Shown: one piece after another, positions 33,080-44,910 of the stretch
How positions within the stretch are numbered: position 1 is the first letter of the stretch
How the letters are laid out: each line of letters starts with the position of its first letter
Assembly (NCBI GenBank): GCA_028274465.1
Contig: CM051456.1
Location: forward strand, 45,816,870-45,880,869
Length of the DNA: 64,000 nucleotides
From: Plantago ovata
Lineage: Eukaryota; Streptophyta; Magnoliopsida; Lamiales; Plantaginaceae
Direction of reading: 5' to 3'
Notes under the pieces: generated by a model
What the model was told of the DNA's origin: nothing
The model's input: the letters and a program-made list of their open reading frames with translations, nothing else
The model's database searches: none
Position numbers and translations under genes: made by a program

Positions 33080-34165
33080 TTGAAATGCGTCGACAAGGAA
33101 GAGGCTCGAAGCCTACTAGAAGAGGTACATGCCGGAAGCTGCGGAAATCACTCCGGAGGAAGAGATTTGGCCCAAAAAATCCGGCGTCAAGGGTTTTACT
33201 GGCCCACCATCATCAAATACTCTAAGGCTCGAACCAAAAAGTGTGATGAATGTCAAAGGTTCGCACGCAACAGCAAGGCCCCAGGAGGACCCCTCTTCCC
33301 CATTCCGATATCGTGTCCTTTCAATAGATGGGGGATCGACATCGTATGGAAACTCCCCACGTCCACCAATCAAAAGAAGTTTCTCATAGTAGCGGTGGAA
33401 TATTTTTCAAAGTGGGTCGAAGCCGAAGCCGTCGGGAGAATCACCGAAACCGTAGTAAGAGACTTCATCTGGAAAAATATCATATGCCGTTTTGGACTCC
33501 CAAGAGTTATTGTATCCGACAATGGAGCCCAGTTCACCGGGAAAAAAATTCGAGCATGGTGCACTGAGTTGGGAATCAAGCAAAGTTTCACTTCGGTAGG
33601 GCATCCACAGGCCAACGGACAGACAGAAGTCACTAATCGAACCATCATTGAAAACCTCGAAAAACGCCTAGGGCGGTCGAAAGCCGATTGGGCGGAGGAA
33701 CTTCACGGAGTGCTTTGGGCCTATCGAACGACATAGAGAACGGCTACCCGAGAAACCCCCTTTTGCATGGTCTATGGGTCGGAGGTTGTTATTCCATGCG
33801 AAATAGCCGTCGGATCACTTAGAATCAAGGAGTACGACCCTCATCTCAACGGGGAGGCCAGAGCCCTAGAGCTGGACTTGCTAGATTCGAAAAGAGAGGA
33901 AGTGCGGGTTCGAGTGTTGAGGTACCAAGCTTTGATGACCAAAGCCTACAACAAAAACCTCGTCAAAAGAGACCTCAACGTCGGAGATCTTGTGCTACGA
34001 AAGGCAAACATCCTCGAGAACGTGGGAAAGCTCCAAGAACCTTGGAAAGGACCTTTTAAAGTCATTGAAGCACTATCCAACGGAAGCTATAGGCTTGAGA
34101 ACCTCGATGGAAGCCGCATAGATCGGCCATGGAACATCAAGTGCCTAAGGAAATACTATTCCTAG
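33080..34165 (+). pseudogene. Gypsy-B integrase
   Basis: The zinc-binding N-terminal region is seen as HAGSCGNHSGGRDLAQKI with KKCDECQRFA. The DDE core follows, with WGIDIVWKLP, PRVIVSDNGAQFTGK and HPQANGQTEVTNR. The C-terminal part includes YGSEVVIPCE and a final domain with NVGDLVLRKANI and EPWKGPFKVIEAL. Integrase joins the cDNA to host DNA. It is the last Pol domain, as in all Ty3/Gypsy elements. Confidence 0.9.
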
Positions 34166-35062
34166 GCATGACACCGAACATCCGCCCCCTTTTGCAGTTA
34201 GGCTCGAAGCTTTTCAAGATACCACAAGAAAATTCTTCGCTTTTGTAAAGACCCCTTCACCATACCACCTTTCTTAAGGTCGTCACTGAAAAAAGGGGAG
34301 ATACGATAAACATTTCGAGCTACTTTATATAAGTTCGCCATTATGTTTCTGATAACATCTTTGACGGAGAATGCGTCGAAACGAAATGATTTTCAGATCC
34401 AAAGGATCGCGAGGGTATATCGAAAGATATCATTCCGACGGGAAGATAATCTGTCCAAGTACCCCGACCCTCGAAAACATCCTTTTCGAGATGAGGGAGA
34501 TGATTCGATATAGACAATCCGACGGGATTTTACTTATCGGATACGCTACCCGAAAACTTGTTAAATTTTTCGGATGACTTGTCCGTCTAACAAGTAAAAA
34601 AGAGTGATACGCGATTGTTTTGACGAAAACAAATTGCCACAAACGCTCGTAACATTCAAAACATGAACCAAACTATATGGACATCACATTCGAACTACGA
34701 ACAACCACTCGAATTATTGAAGTTTCGAAACGATATCGAAACATATACTTCGAAACATATACTTCGAAACACATACTTCGAAACACATATACATCGAAAC
34801 ACATACTTCGGAACATTCAAAATAGCACACGATAAATCGATTGAAGGACCATTAAACACAAAATTCAAATGTTAAAGGCCTACGATGGGCCATCCAAAAG
34901 AAGCAAAGGAAAGGATTCCAGAGGACCGAAACAACCACGTCGGACCCGTCGAATCCTTACCCACTATCGAAATACTCAAGAAAAGATAGATTGTTCGATA
35001 ATAAGAGCAATTTGTTCGAAACTAAAACAAAAGATTACAAAGATACTTGGCATTCCAAGTCT
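34166..35062 (+). other. Gypsy-B spacer between Pol and the antisense gene
   Basis: No coding domain was seen. It is rich in TCGAAA words. Positions about 34736-34815 hold an imperfect tandem array of about 15 bp built from ACATACTTCGAA. Confidence 0.65.
34736..34815 (+). repeat. Short tandem array ACATACTTCGAA in Gypsy-B
   Basis: Five or six imperfect units of about 13-18 bases lie between Pol and the antisense gene. It was seen directly. Confidence 0.8.
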
Positions 35063-37444
35063 TCAAGCCTTTCCTCCAGGCGGGTTGCTATGGGCGGTAT
35101 CACTTAGGCTGTCATCGCCTAAAAAGAACTGGCAGAGAGAATCAAAGTCTTTATACGAAAGATTACCCAAGTTGACACCAGCCGAAGCAAGATCAAGGTT
35201 CCCTAGCTCACACAAGGGCACGACCCACGAAGGGATGGAAGGGGCGGAAGCGGAACCAGCGGCCTCATCAGGATGAGCTAAGGCAAAGAATTCCTCCTTG
35301 CACAATGCATCATACATTGCCTCCTCATCGATTACCTTCCCATCTTCCCCTGTCACCACTTCGGCCGCTGGAGTCTTCATCTCCTCGTCCTTTTCGAGGT
35401 CGACCACACCACTGGGATCGAAGTCACCCGGAAGTTTACCCCCGAACTTGAGCTGTGCCAGGGTCTTGTCGCGGGCCTTAACCATGGCCTCCGCATCCCG
35501 TTCGCTTAACATATAGGAGCAGGACCGGGATCCAACGAAGTCGCGAACGGCTTCAATCCGAGCGAATTTCCCTTTCTTAAATAGCTCTTCCCGGGTCTTT
35601 CGAAGCGCCGTTTCGAACCCTTCACGCTCCTTGGCCAGTTGTCCGACTTTGGTAACCAAGTCCGCATTTTTCCGCTCCACAATCGAAAACTTCGCCTCCA
35701 TCGAAACCTTTTCCGTATCCATCAAAACCTTTTCCGCGCGGAGACGAGTCAACTCTTTCGAGGCCTCACCCAGCTCTTTCTCTTTGCGGGCGAACTCTTC
35801 CTGAAGCTTTTCCCTCAGCCGCTTCTCCTCGACCAACTTGGCATCTATCCCTTCGGTGGACTGTGTCTTCTTCTCCAGACGGCTATCAATGTTTCTGGCA
35901 ACCGTGAGCATCTGACAAGGACAAAATGTCAAAAACAAATAGTCGAAAGAAGAAAATTTTTTCTTAGGAGATGTACCGAAGCGGAACTTACTTGCATCTG
36001 TAGCGAAGCAGCCTTGACCCGGATCACTCCATCCGATAGCCGGTCGAGCTCGACCTGATCACTACCAGAAATCATCAAGTCCCTCCACTTCAAACCCGCC
36101 GAAGGATCATGAAAGAAGGAAACTTCCGACAGCCCTTGGCCCCGAGCCAAGCGAGAAGGGTTTCGCCTCACCCCACTTAATTTTTCGGGTGAATCAGGCA
36201 ATTCGATGACGATATCTTTCCCCGTAGTTTCGGCCCCTCCATCAGTTCGGCACCTCTTCCGCTGACCAGAAGTAGAACTTTGAGCAATGTCACGGGGAAC
36301 GGAAGTCGTGCGCTCAGACAGGCGAGTTTCATCCGACCCCTCGACACGGTTCGAAGGTGCAGCATTAACACCAGCTACAACCCCCGGACCAGTTTCTTCC
36401 CCGGCAGGACCCGGCGGTCCAACTTCTGCATTCGGAGCCGGGACCAAGTGCGGCGCGAAATCCGGTTCGACAATGGTGGAAATGTTGTGGGGGCGATCTT
36501 CCGTGTACTTCGGCACTGAATTTTTGTTCACCAAAGACAGTGCCCTCTTGGCGAGAAACTCCTGCGACAGCTTCATCCAATACTCTACAAGAAACACATT
36601 TCAAGAGTTAGCAACCATTTCAATACAAAGCATCGAACAAAAGGGAAGTGCGAAAAAAGCAAAAAGTGTACAACTTACCCAAGTCACGGATGTTCCCCCG
36701 AATCTCTGGCTCAACCGAATATACTCCCGCAAGGTACAGGATCGGCTCCACCAAGAGACTATAGGGGATAATCCGATCCTCGGGTTTAAAGCCCCTATAC
36801 TGTTCGGCCCACTCGTTTCGATGCTCTAGTACGACCACCTCCCCGTTATGATGACGCCATAGCCTAAGTGTAGGGACAACTCCGGGCGTACCATCATTGT
36901 TCGGTGGCATCCGAACGAAGACGTACCGCCTTTTGTATCCGGCACCGTGGGAGGACTGAAACTTCGTAAAGAGTTCGTACCCACTTATCGGAGAAAAGTA
37001 ATAAAAGCTCCCCCCGTCCTTGCTCTGGCACATCGAGAAAAAATGAAGGAAATTCGAGGCTGTCACACGCCGGTTAATGGTTTTGCACCAAACAAAAAAT
37101 GCGACCACATTACCCATCGCGTTCGGTAGCAACTGGGTGGGACACAAGCCTAAGTTGTTCAAAATATGAACAACGCCATCACGTACTGGAAATCTAAAGC
37201 CGTGTTCGAGGGCCTGAATCGTGATAGCTATGCAATCTGAGGGAGGACTATACATCCTATCATTCGGACCCGGTAGAATAATTTCGTACGTGCCCGGAAT
37301 GCCGAACTTGTGGTATAAGGAATCTGCTTCTTTCCTTCGAACGGAACTACTGTCGGTAGGCAATTTCAAATCAGAGTTATCATCAGTGAGAATAGGATCC
37401 ATAGGCACGGCCTCCCCCACTTGCTCGTCGTTCGGAGCCTCCAT
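35063..37444 (-). CDS. Antisense gene of Gypsy-B: 'putative gypsy type transposon' (PF04195-like) protein with coiled coil
   Basis: Three open blocks lie on the minus strand: 36679-37444, 35992-36584 and 35063-35911. Each gap begins GTAAGT and ends TTGTAG or TTGTCAG. Phases agree (1, then 0), so splicing would give about 735 residues. The first block has GFRFPVRDGVVHILNNLGL, PTQLLPNAM and FVWCKTINRRVTASNFLHFF, the pattern of the plant family called Transposase_28/putative gypsy type transposon. The middle block is acidic and proline-rich, and the third has a long coiled coil (EKRLREKLQEEFARKEKELG and on). Antisense reading frames are known from Tat-lineage elements; their role is unknown. An hAT-like element sits 63 bp upstream of the ATG. 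No break was seen in this gene. Confidence 0.78.
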
Positions 37445-37507
37445 AGTTTGAAAAATAGTCCGACTCCTCAGAACGAGTCTCGAAAGCGAACTCTGCCCCC
37501 TTTGTAC

Positions 37508-38377
37508 CTATGTTTTAAAAAACGGAGCCGGAGATTAAGCCGGCCACCCATCCAAAAAGGTTTAACCGGGGTCGGACCTGTTGAGCAGTTTCGTGAGCCG
37601 GATTGAGTCGGTGTACTATTATAATTTTAATTTATATACATATACCATTATATAGAATTTTAACATTCTATCATATTTCCACCTAAAATCCCAACACCTA
37701 AAATCCCAAATATTAGCAGCATGTATATATAATCTATAGTACTATGTACTTCATAAAAATATATGTCACTTGACACAACTTTCCTCACACACATCAAAGC
37801 CCACGCCCACCACCTCTCATCATCTTTATCTTCTTCTTCAACCTCTCTCTTCCACATTTCCATATCTTCTTTTTTACAGCAACTCATTTTTGAGTTTCAG
37901 ATAATGATCCAAACTATACCAAAGTAGATCAAGTGCAAATCACACATCAAATCGAGTAAAGTAAAAGTGTAAAACAGAGTAGATCGAGTGCAAAACACAG
38001 CAAGAAGCTGAAGAAAAGAAAAGAAATGAAAAATTTACCTGAATCGGAAGAAGCCGCAACGGAAAGAAGAAAAGAGACTATTGAGGAAAATATTAATGAC
38101 GGAAGATGAATCAAATAAGTGAGTAGGGTTTTCTTCTTTCGATTTTGCTAAAAAGGTTTTTTCTTGTTTTTTTTTTTTTCTAATTCTACCCAAAAACGGT
38201 TTAAGCGCCGGCCCACCGGCTTTCCGGTTCACCGGTTTCTCCGGTTTTCACCCGTTTTTTCCGATTTTGGGCCCCTCGGCTTTTTGGCGTTTTAATGTGA
38301 TATTCAGACCGACGGGTTCCGGTTTCCACGGCCCAACCGGTCCGACCGGGCGGCCCAATCCGTTTTTTAAAACATAG
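37508..38377. mobile_element. hAT-like non-autonomous DNA transposon (870 bp) inside Gypsy-B
   Basis: Perfect 19-bp terminal inverted repeats begin CTATGTTTTAAAAAACGGA. They are flanked by the 8-bp duplication CTTTGTAC (37500-37507 and 38378-38385), the length typical of the hAT superfamily. Subterminal regions are rich in CCGG words (AAGCCGG, CCGGTTCACCGG), while the middle is AT-rich. No transposase domain was seen. Confidence 0.85.
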
Positions 38378-38385
38378 CTTTGTAC

Positions 38386-39346
38386 GGATGAATGAACCGG
38401 AACACCTCCAAGAACCTGACTCGAGGGTAAAAAGTTTTTCAAATCAGAAAGGAGGGAGCCAGTATCTCTACCTAAAGAGTTTGATCTCTTGTTAACGCTA
38501 AAAGAGTTTTCACTGTTCGCGTCGTCGCCGACACCGGGTTGGTTGACGTTTCATTTCGACATCCTTACAAAAAACTACCAAAAGGAACAGTCAGTACGAA
38601 CCCAACCCGGAATCAACTAAGAGTATCGAATTATTATGAAGTTCCCCCCAAATTAGAGACTACAACGGCATGATCGAAAAACCCCAAAGTTATAATCAAA
38701 AGCCACCACCGAAGAACTACCTAGAAACCCAAGACCCGAAAACAACACCTTAAGCATACCGTAAGGCTACCCACCACGCAAGAATAACAAGGACGGAACA
38801 GAAAGACTCAACGATCCGCGGCGGAAAGCGGCGCCTCCGGGGAAGACCCCAAAACGGAGGAAAAAAGCAAGACATCGACGGAAAAGAAAACTCCAAGCTA
38901 AAAAGCAAACAAAAGTACAGTAAAAAGCGAAGGCGGCGTACCTGTAGATGGACGGAAAAGGTTCAAGCTCCGGGCAAAACGCCGGCGACGGGAAGTGAGG
39001 CTTTTAGCGAAAAGGGAAGGAGAAGGGAATGCAAAGATTTTAGGAGAGGTTTGAAATGGAATGAAGAGAAGAAACTGAAAAGAAACTACTTCATTCCCAT
39101 CCTCTCCATTATTATGGCCCTCTAACCGAGACAAGCGTGCGCCGCACGCTCCATCCCTGCCCACAACACATGGAGGAAAGACGAAACAACATCCCGGAAA
39201 GTTACCATTCTACCCCCAACCCCCCACAAGTTCAAAAAACGGTAAAACCCGCCCAAACGACGTCGTCGAAGGACAAAACGAACTTTCGATGGATCCTAAT
39301 TTTCGACGGATTCTCTACCCTCATCCATCGAAACTTGGGGGACTCA
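38386..39346 (+). other. Gypsy-B 3' non-coding internal region and polypurine tract
   Basis: No domain was recognised on either strand. It contains stretches that may serve as the 5' region of the antisense gene. It ends with CGAAACTTGGGGGACTCA at about 39329-39346, the polypurine tract directly before the 3' LTR. Confidence 0.65.
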
Positions 39347-39824
39347 TGATAGGGGATATGTAGTGCTACCCATGTACCGAAATATATGTGCTAAGGATCG
39401 AAGGGTTCCTCGAGTCTCGAACTTAGGTGCCCTCGAAATGGTCCCTACAGCGGTACTCTCGAAACGGTCCCTCGAAACGATCCTTACAGCGGCTCGCCGG
39501 GTTACTGGTCGAAGCTACCCTGATACCCGAAAGGGACTACAGTGTCACACGTGACTTATCGAGAGCTGTCAGAAGGAGGACCTACTCCGTATCCTATATA
39601 TATGTCTCCATTTATTACCCTCATTTATTATTCATCCATCTAACTATGTCCATATCTTCTCTCTACATTAATTTGCCGAACGGTCTAACTTCGGTAGGGC
39701 GGTCCTAGATCCCCTCCCCTTTAATCTCCCCGTTTTGCAGGTCCTTATCATCGTTCATCAGTAAAAGTACTCCTTCCATACGCTTCCATGGAACGAGAGA
39801 TGGTGGGTTAGATACATTGACCTG
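39347..39824 (+). repeat. Gypsy-B 3' LTR
   Basis: It aligns with 27390-27867 with about five differences by eye. It is followed by the second part of the Copia-D left LTR. Confidence 0.92.
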
Positions 39825-40002
39825 CTGTTGTATCTTGGGAGACTGTTCCCTGGATAGCTGTAGCACCGAGAGCAGGGCGAATAATGTCTTAAAGAGAGAG
39901 TGTTACGCTCGACTCTGCAGATTCGTTGCTTTATTCTTTTCTTATTCAATTTCCAGTTTATACATTTCGATACATCCCTGTTTGCTCTCATATTTTCTAA
40001 CA
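39825..40002 (+). repeat. Copia-D left LTR, second part
   Basis: It matches 43800-43963 plus the end at 44898-44910, including ATCTTGGGAGACTGTTC, GCACCGAGAGCAGGGCGAAT and the end ATTTTCTAACA. The GAGCAGGGC block is also found in the Copia-E LTR near 52500. Confidence 0.8.
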
Positions 40003-43000
40003 ACTTAAGACTTTATTTTGAAGTATCGAAATTGTATTGTATACTGGATTGGAAGCCCCTGCTGTTCGTGTTGACGAGCAACTTGAGAAGTCACGATGAA
40101 ATGTTTGAAGAATGGACATTTGTATATGGCGAAGTCTCTGCCACAAGAATGAAGCAATAGTCCAGGGAGTATTATTGCTTACTTTATTTTGATTACTTAT
40201 GTTGTTTTTGGAAACTAACAAAATTTGTTTCCAGTTAACATTTACATAATCACTATCATGCATCAATTCTGAAAAAGATCGGCAAATGGATTGAATTGTC
40301 TTAACTAGAAGAAAGATGGTGCAGGAGACAATTCAAGTTGTGAAGTTTATTATCCACGAATTGTTCTGGCCGATACGGTGTGAAAATAGAAAGATGCAAA
40401 ACCATCAGGCCTTTTTGGTGGTGTCGTTTCCAATTAATCAGGGAAGTATATTTAAATTGTTATATATACTTAGTCTCATTTCTTTGACATACACTGGATC
40501 ACTGATTTTATCACAATTTGTATACCAACTCATTGTGTGGAGTGATAATGAATTAATGATTAATTTGGTTGAACCCAATTAATTATGCACACGTGCTGAT
40601 AGTGGTTGATGAGATGAGACTTATATAGCATTTGGCTCGTGTCTGTTCATGAGCAGTACGTACCAATCGAGGGACGTGCGTGAAATGTCTACGGAAATAT
40701 ATGTCACTGGAATGAAGAAGTTCATGAAAGGAGGACATATATTTTATGCTTCTCACTAAAACATATTATTTGATCTGATTGCTACTAACGAATTTAATGT
40801 TCCCAGCCTTGGCCATGATACAAGTATAAGATAATCCATGAAGTAGGATGCTGCAGTAAGCAATATGGTTAGAGTATGCAGAGAAAGAAATTGGATTTCT
40901 TCAAGATGTCCGGGCCAAATACCGTGGAGTGTGATAAACTGGAGAAGTCTATCGATAAACTTACGGAAGTGATGTTTGTATTATTGCTTGTTAGTCTGGG
41001 GCATCACTCTGGACTTGTACATCGCAATATCGGTACGTCGGTTTTGGTTTTACAATTTGTCTGTTGTAAAGTTTACTCTTTTCTCTATTTTCTTTCTCTT
41101 GGAAATATATCTATCCCATGTGGGGATAGAGAATGTGCTAGACCGTTGGTCTAAACACATGTTAGAATGCAAGTGTTATTTAAGTGGATCTTATCATGCG
41201 AAAATCAAGTTTCTTGGCATGTGTAAAGACCATTTTAAATATATGAAAGTCTTGAAATTCTAGAAATGTGGGAGGAGGAAAATTCTCCACATTTGACACA
41301 TGGTATGTGAAGAGAAATTGAGTTGTTTGTTTGATATGTGCAATTTTGTTTTATTATATGATAATGCTCTCTTTACAAGTATATTAATTCCAAGAATTGT
41401 AAGCTTGTTGATTATACCTAAGAGTGTGCATTCGTGGATTATTGATGGGTCAAGTGTGGACTCAAATAATCATAGTTGCACATTGTTGTTGTATTGAGAA
41501 AGTTGTCTCATGATATAAGGCTTACAACTTGGAAAATTGATTGAGCAATTGATTGATCAAATTTAAAGGGGCAAAGAAGTCTCATATGACTCAATACTTG
41601 TGGCAATTGTTGTTGGATCTTTCGAAGTAAAGATAAGTTACAACTTGTCACGCCATTTAAATTTGAGGTCACTTGAAAAATGTGGTCACAATGTAATTTT
41701 GAAACATACTTGTAAGGTTTTTAACCTTAAAAGAAAAGAGAGGCCACTTTCATGTGGGGGGAACTTGGCAAATTCCCACTTCTATTGGATGAGGACTGAA
41801 CAGTTGGTTCGAACAAGTGATATACCTTCTCCCTGTGGGGGGAGAGAGGGTATCTTGATACCTTACAATAGAATGTTTGATTGAGACAACTCAAAGAGAA
41901 AGAGTACACTTCTCATGAAATGTGTTCAATTCCAAATTGATAAGACTTGAACTACAAGTTTAAGGAATGGTGATTTCAATTAAGACCGTTGTAATGGCTT
42001 GAAATCAAATATATTTCTTGTATTGAAACGAAAGTCTTTGTGGTTTACTAAAGGTAAAACCAACTTTAAAGAAGTGTAGACAAGAAATAATGAGAAGTTC
42101 AACATGAGTAAACTCTTGATTGAACTTAATGACTTATAAAACAAAATGTTTTTTAGTCATGGATATGCATAGCTCTATGCACAAAGTTACATGTTGGGAG
42201 GATGAGCATGATAGCTCAAAGAACAACTTCCTTATAGCTATTATAACAAGAAGGTTATCTCAAGTGTGGAGAAACCAAAGAAAGTTATTGGTGCATAAGT
42301 GGAAGTAACGCATGAATTGATGTACACAATCATGTGACCAAAAAAATGTACAACATGTGATATGGTCAAGTCTAGACACTGCTTCGTAGACATACAATAT
42401 TGCAGTTGATCTTTAGTCTGGCAAGAGGTACCGTGATAATGAAAGGCCTTACTAAACATCGGAGATACTGCTTGTCTAGGGGAATGGGCTTAAAACCCAT
42501 ATTAAAGAAAGTTCACAGTGGACACCCAACCATACTGACTAGAGATCCCAAAAATTTTGTTCAATGTGGAAAACTAAGTTGTGAATGACCGTATAGATCT
42601 CCTTGTGAAGTAAGAGTACTTCAAGTTGATCAAAGCACTTAGGAGTTACACTCCATGCGCCATTCCCGGTAAAGACATTAAGTGCTAACTGTCTAACAGG
42701 GTGAAGGTTGAGTATTTAAAACTCTTAATGATCTCTGAAGAAGTTCCTGGAACTTCTTTAGCTTTCGAGCAGAACATTGTGAGACAGAATGTTCTTAGAA
42801 TGAGATCACCTATTTAAGTGTGAGAAGTTTGGCCGCTTCCAAATGAAACACTTAAGAATCCAAGTGTGTCCACGGCCTTTAACGGACAGACTATAACGGA
42901 ACGAATCAATAAGGAGACATTATTGTGTTGATGTCATTGTCTTGGATTACACAAAAGTGCCAACCGGTTCAAGACATCATGTTCACCGTGTGACAAGGAA

Positions 43001-43132
43001 ATCCGATGGTATTCTACTAGGGACGATTCAAAGCCCAAAGCTATCTATCCCGATGCAATAATGTTTCCCCTGGAACGTTAGGCTGGAGCACCACGTAGTG
43101 TTGTGAGCATCAATTCTCTTTCATGTGGGGAT
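40003..43132 (+). other. Copia-D internal region, no recognisable coding domain
   Basis: About 3.1 kb with only short reading frames and no Gag, integrase or RT motif that I can see on either strand. Several CATGTGGGGAT or TGTGGGGGG tracts (about 41107, 41752, 41828, 43121) resemble polypurine tracts; only the last directly precedes an LTR. The rest may be 3' untranslated Copia sequence or a LARD-like non-coding interior. Confidence 0.6.
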
Positions 43133-43963
43133 TTTCGGAAGTTTAGCCAAACCATGGTTAGTCTATCCATGACGATGCACTATTAACCAAGAGAGGCCTG
43201 ACACGTTAGAAATTGAGTTTTCTTGAACGTGAATAATCTACTAAAATAGTAGAAGTCACTTGAACATTTGTTACTAAAATTCATTTGTGAAAGAGTAATT
43301 AATGCTCAAAGTGTGTTGGTTAGTGTGTTAGTTATGGATGACTACAAGTTGGAAATAACTAAAATTAAGAAGGAGCAAAATATTATAAATAATATTTTGT
43401 TATGGGGTTATTTGAATAAACACTCTTCGTGAAAAGGTGTAAAAATAATAAGTGGAGAGAGTTGCCAGCAATGGTTTCAAACTCATGACCTCTTGATTGA
43501 GAGCTGGAAACATTTCCATTTGACCATTACATCTCTTGGTGAAAGGTTGTGTTGCAACATGAAAAGATAGATTCTTGAGCGAGAAGTTACATACTCAAGA
43601 GTTGCACCTCTTCGCTTACAACCTTTCAAAATTATAAATAAACCCATATGTTGGATTTATAGATATTAATCTACATGAAAATTGATAGATAAATCCAAAT
43701 GTCTCCTTCTTCTTCTCTTACATTTCAAAGTTTGTCTTTCCATATTTTAGTAGTCCACCCGAGTATCGTATTTCAAGTGCTTGTATACGAACTCACTGCA
43801 GTCTTATCTTGGGAGACTGTTCGCTGGATAACTGTAGCACCGAGAGCAGGGCGAATAAAGTCTTAAGGAGAGAATGCTACGCTTGACTCTGCAGATTCGT
43901 TGCTTTATTCTTTTCTTATTCAATTTCCAGTTTATACATTTCGATATACCCCTGTTTGCTCTC
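43133..43963 (+). repeat. Copia-D right LTR, first part
   Basis: It begins TTTCGGAAGTTTAGCC after the TCATGTGGGGA tract and is a copy of the left LTR. It is interrupted by a Mutator-like element; the last bases of the LTR are at 44898-44910. About 390 bases in its middle have no counterpart in the left LTR. Confidence 0.78.
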
Positions 43964-44888
43964 CGAGCGGGATTTTCTATATCAGTTCCTATGCCAACTT
44001 CTATGCCAGCATTATGAATGTGACATGTGGCAACAAATTACTTAGACCATTACACCATATTACCCCTCTTTTTATTTCCTTCATGTTTTTACCTTATGCC
44101 ATTTGTTTTCTTTCTTTTTTTTTTTTTCCGATTATTTTAGAGAAATTTTTTTCACATGGTAAAAAATTTGGTGGTCCATTTTATTTTTTTTATTGCAAAA
44201 TATAATTAAACAACGAAATAAGATGTTACTTTTCGGTTCCAATTTTGGATTAACACTCTATTTTGTTAATTCCTTTTACAAATAATATAAACACAAAATA
44301 ACTTTAAATTCTACCCAAAAAAATTTAAAAATTTTATGTTATGTAGACATAATATTTATACTTATCAAATAATAACTTTTTTTTAATTATTTTTCTGATA
44401 TGATCTGAAACTAATTTAAGATCAAATGAATTTTTAATTAACAGGGTTAACAAAATATGGTGGAATGAAGTATAATAATAGCAGATGTATTAGTACTAAA
44501 TATTCATGCACAATTGTTTCCAGAGCAATACTGGGATATTTTTAAAAATTAGTATAAGGTAAAATTAAATTATGCAAAATAATTATGTTTCTTTTCCTTT
44601 TAAAATTCACATTATCATACTAGAACTATTGGAACATTCAATTTCATACCATAACTATGCGAGAATAATTTCTCATAATGCACATGAATTATTAATATTA
44701 ATACCATATTATATTTATTTAGTTGGTTAAAATTTGGGTGGAACAAATTCCCTATAAATCATTAAGCACAAAACGAGAAGAAAGGATAATTATTAAGTGT
44801 GGAGGTTTGTTAAATTCATTGCCACGTGTCAAATTTTTAATGCTGGCATCGAGGGTGGAATAGGAACTGACATAGAAAATCCCGCTCG
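43964..44888. mobile_element. Mutator-like (MULE) non-autonomous element (925 bp)
   Basis: Terminal inverted repeats of about 76 bp begin CGAGCGGGATTTTCTAT and are about 80% alike. They are flanked by a perfect 9-bp duplication TTTGCTCTC (43955-43963 and 44889-44897), the hallmark of Mutator. The interior is AT-rich with no transposase domain. It sits just before the end of the Copia-D right LTR. Confidence 0.92.
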
Positions 44889-44910
44889 TTTGCTCTCATA
44901 TTTTCCAACA

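Larger units (their letters stand above)
27390..39824 (+). mobile_element. Gypsy-B: Tat-lineage Gypsy retrotransposon, 12.4 kb, with antisense gene
   Basis: LTRs of 492 bp flank Gag, protease, RT, RNase H, a second RNase H and integrase in the Gypsy order. A spacer, an antisense gene, an hAT insertion and a polypurine tract follow. The second RNase H is the hallmark of the Tat lineage. The two LTRs differ at about five of 478 aligned positions by eye (about 1%), so insertion was recent, perhaps 0.4 million years ago at 1.3e-8 per site per year. Gag-Pol is broken at about four or five places. No target duplication can be matched because the right junction with Copia-D has been altered. Confidence 0.93.
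27104..44910 (+). mobile_element. Copia-D: Copia-like element without recognisable pol, host of Gypsy-B and a MULE
   Basis: Two related long repeats, 27104-27389 plus 39825-40002 (left) and 43133-43963 plus 44898-44910 (right), act as LTRs. They begin with a TTGGAA-like start and end CTAACA or CCAACA. A TCATGTGGGGATT tract, like a Copia polypurine tract, stands directly before the right one. LINE-b resumes in frame on both outer sides, which fixes the borders. The two LTR parts are about 95% alike over the first 275 bases by eye, so the insertion is older than Gypsy-B. No Gag or Pol domain was recognised inside; a non-autonomous or heavily broken element is likely. Confidence 0.75.

Noticed and set aside
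40316-41263. Possible small genes in the Copia-D interior
   Set aside because: The frames are short, hydrophobic by AT-rich composition, and show no domain or splice logic.
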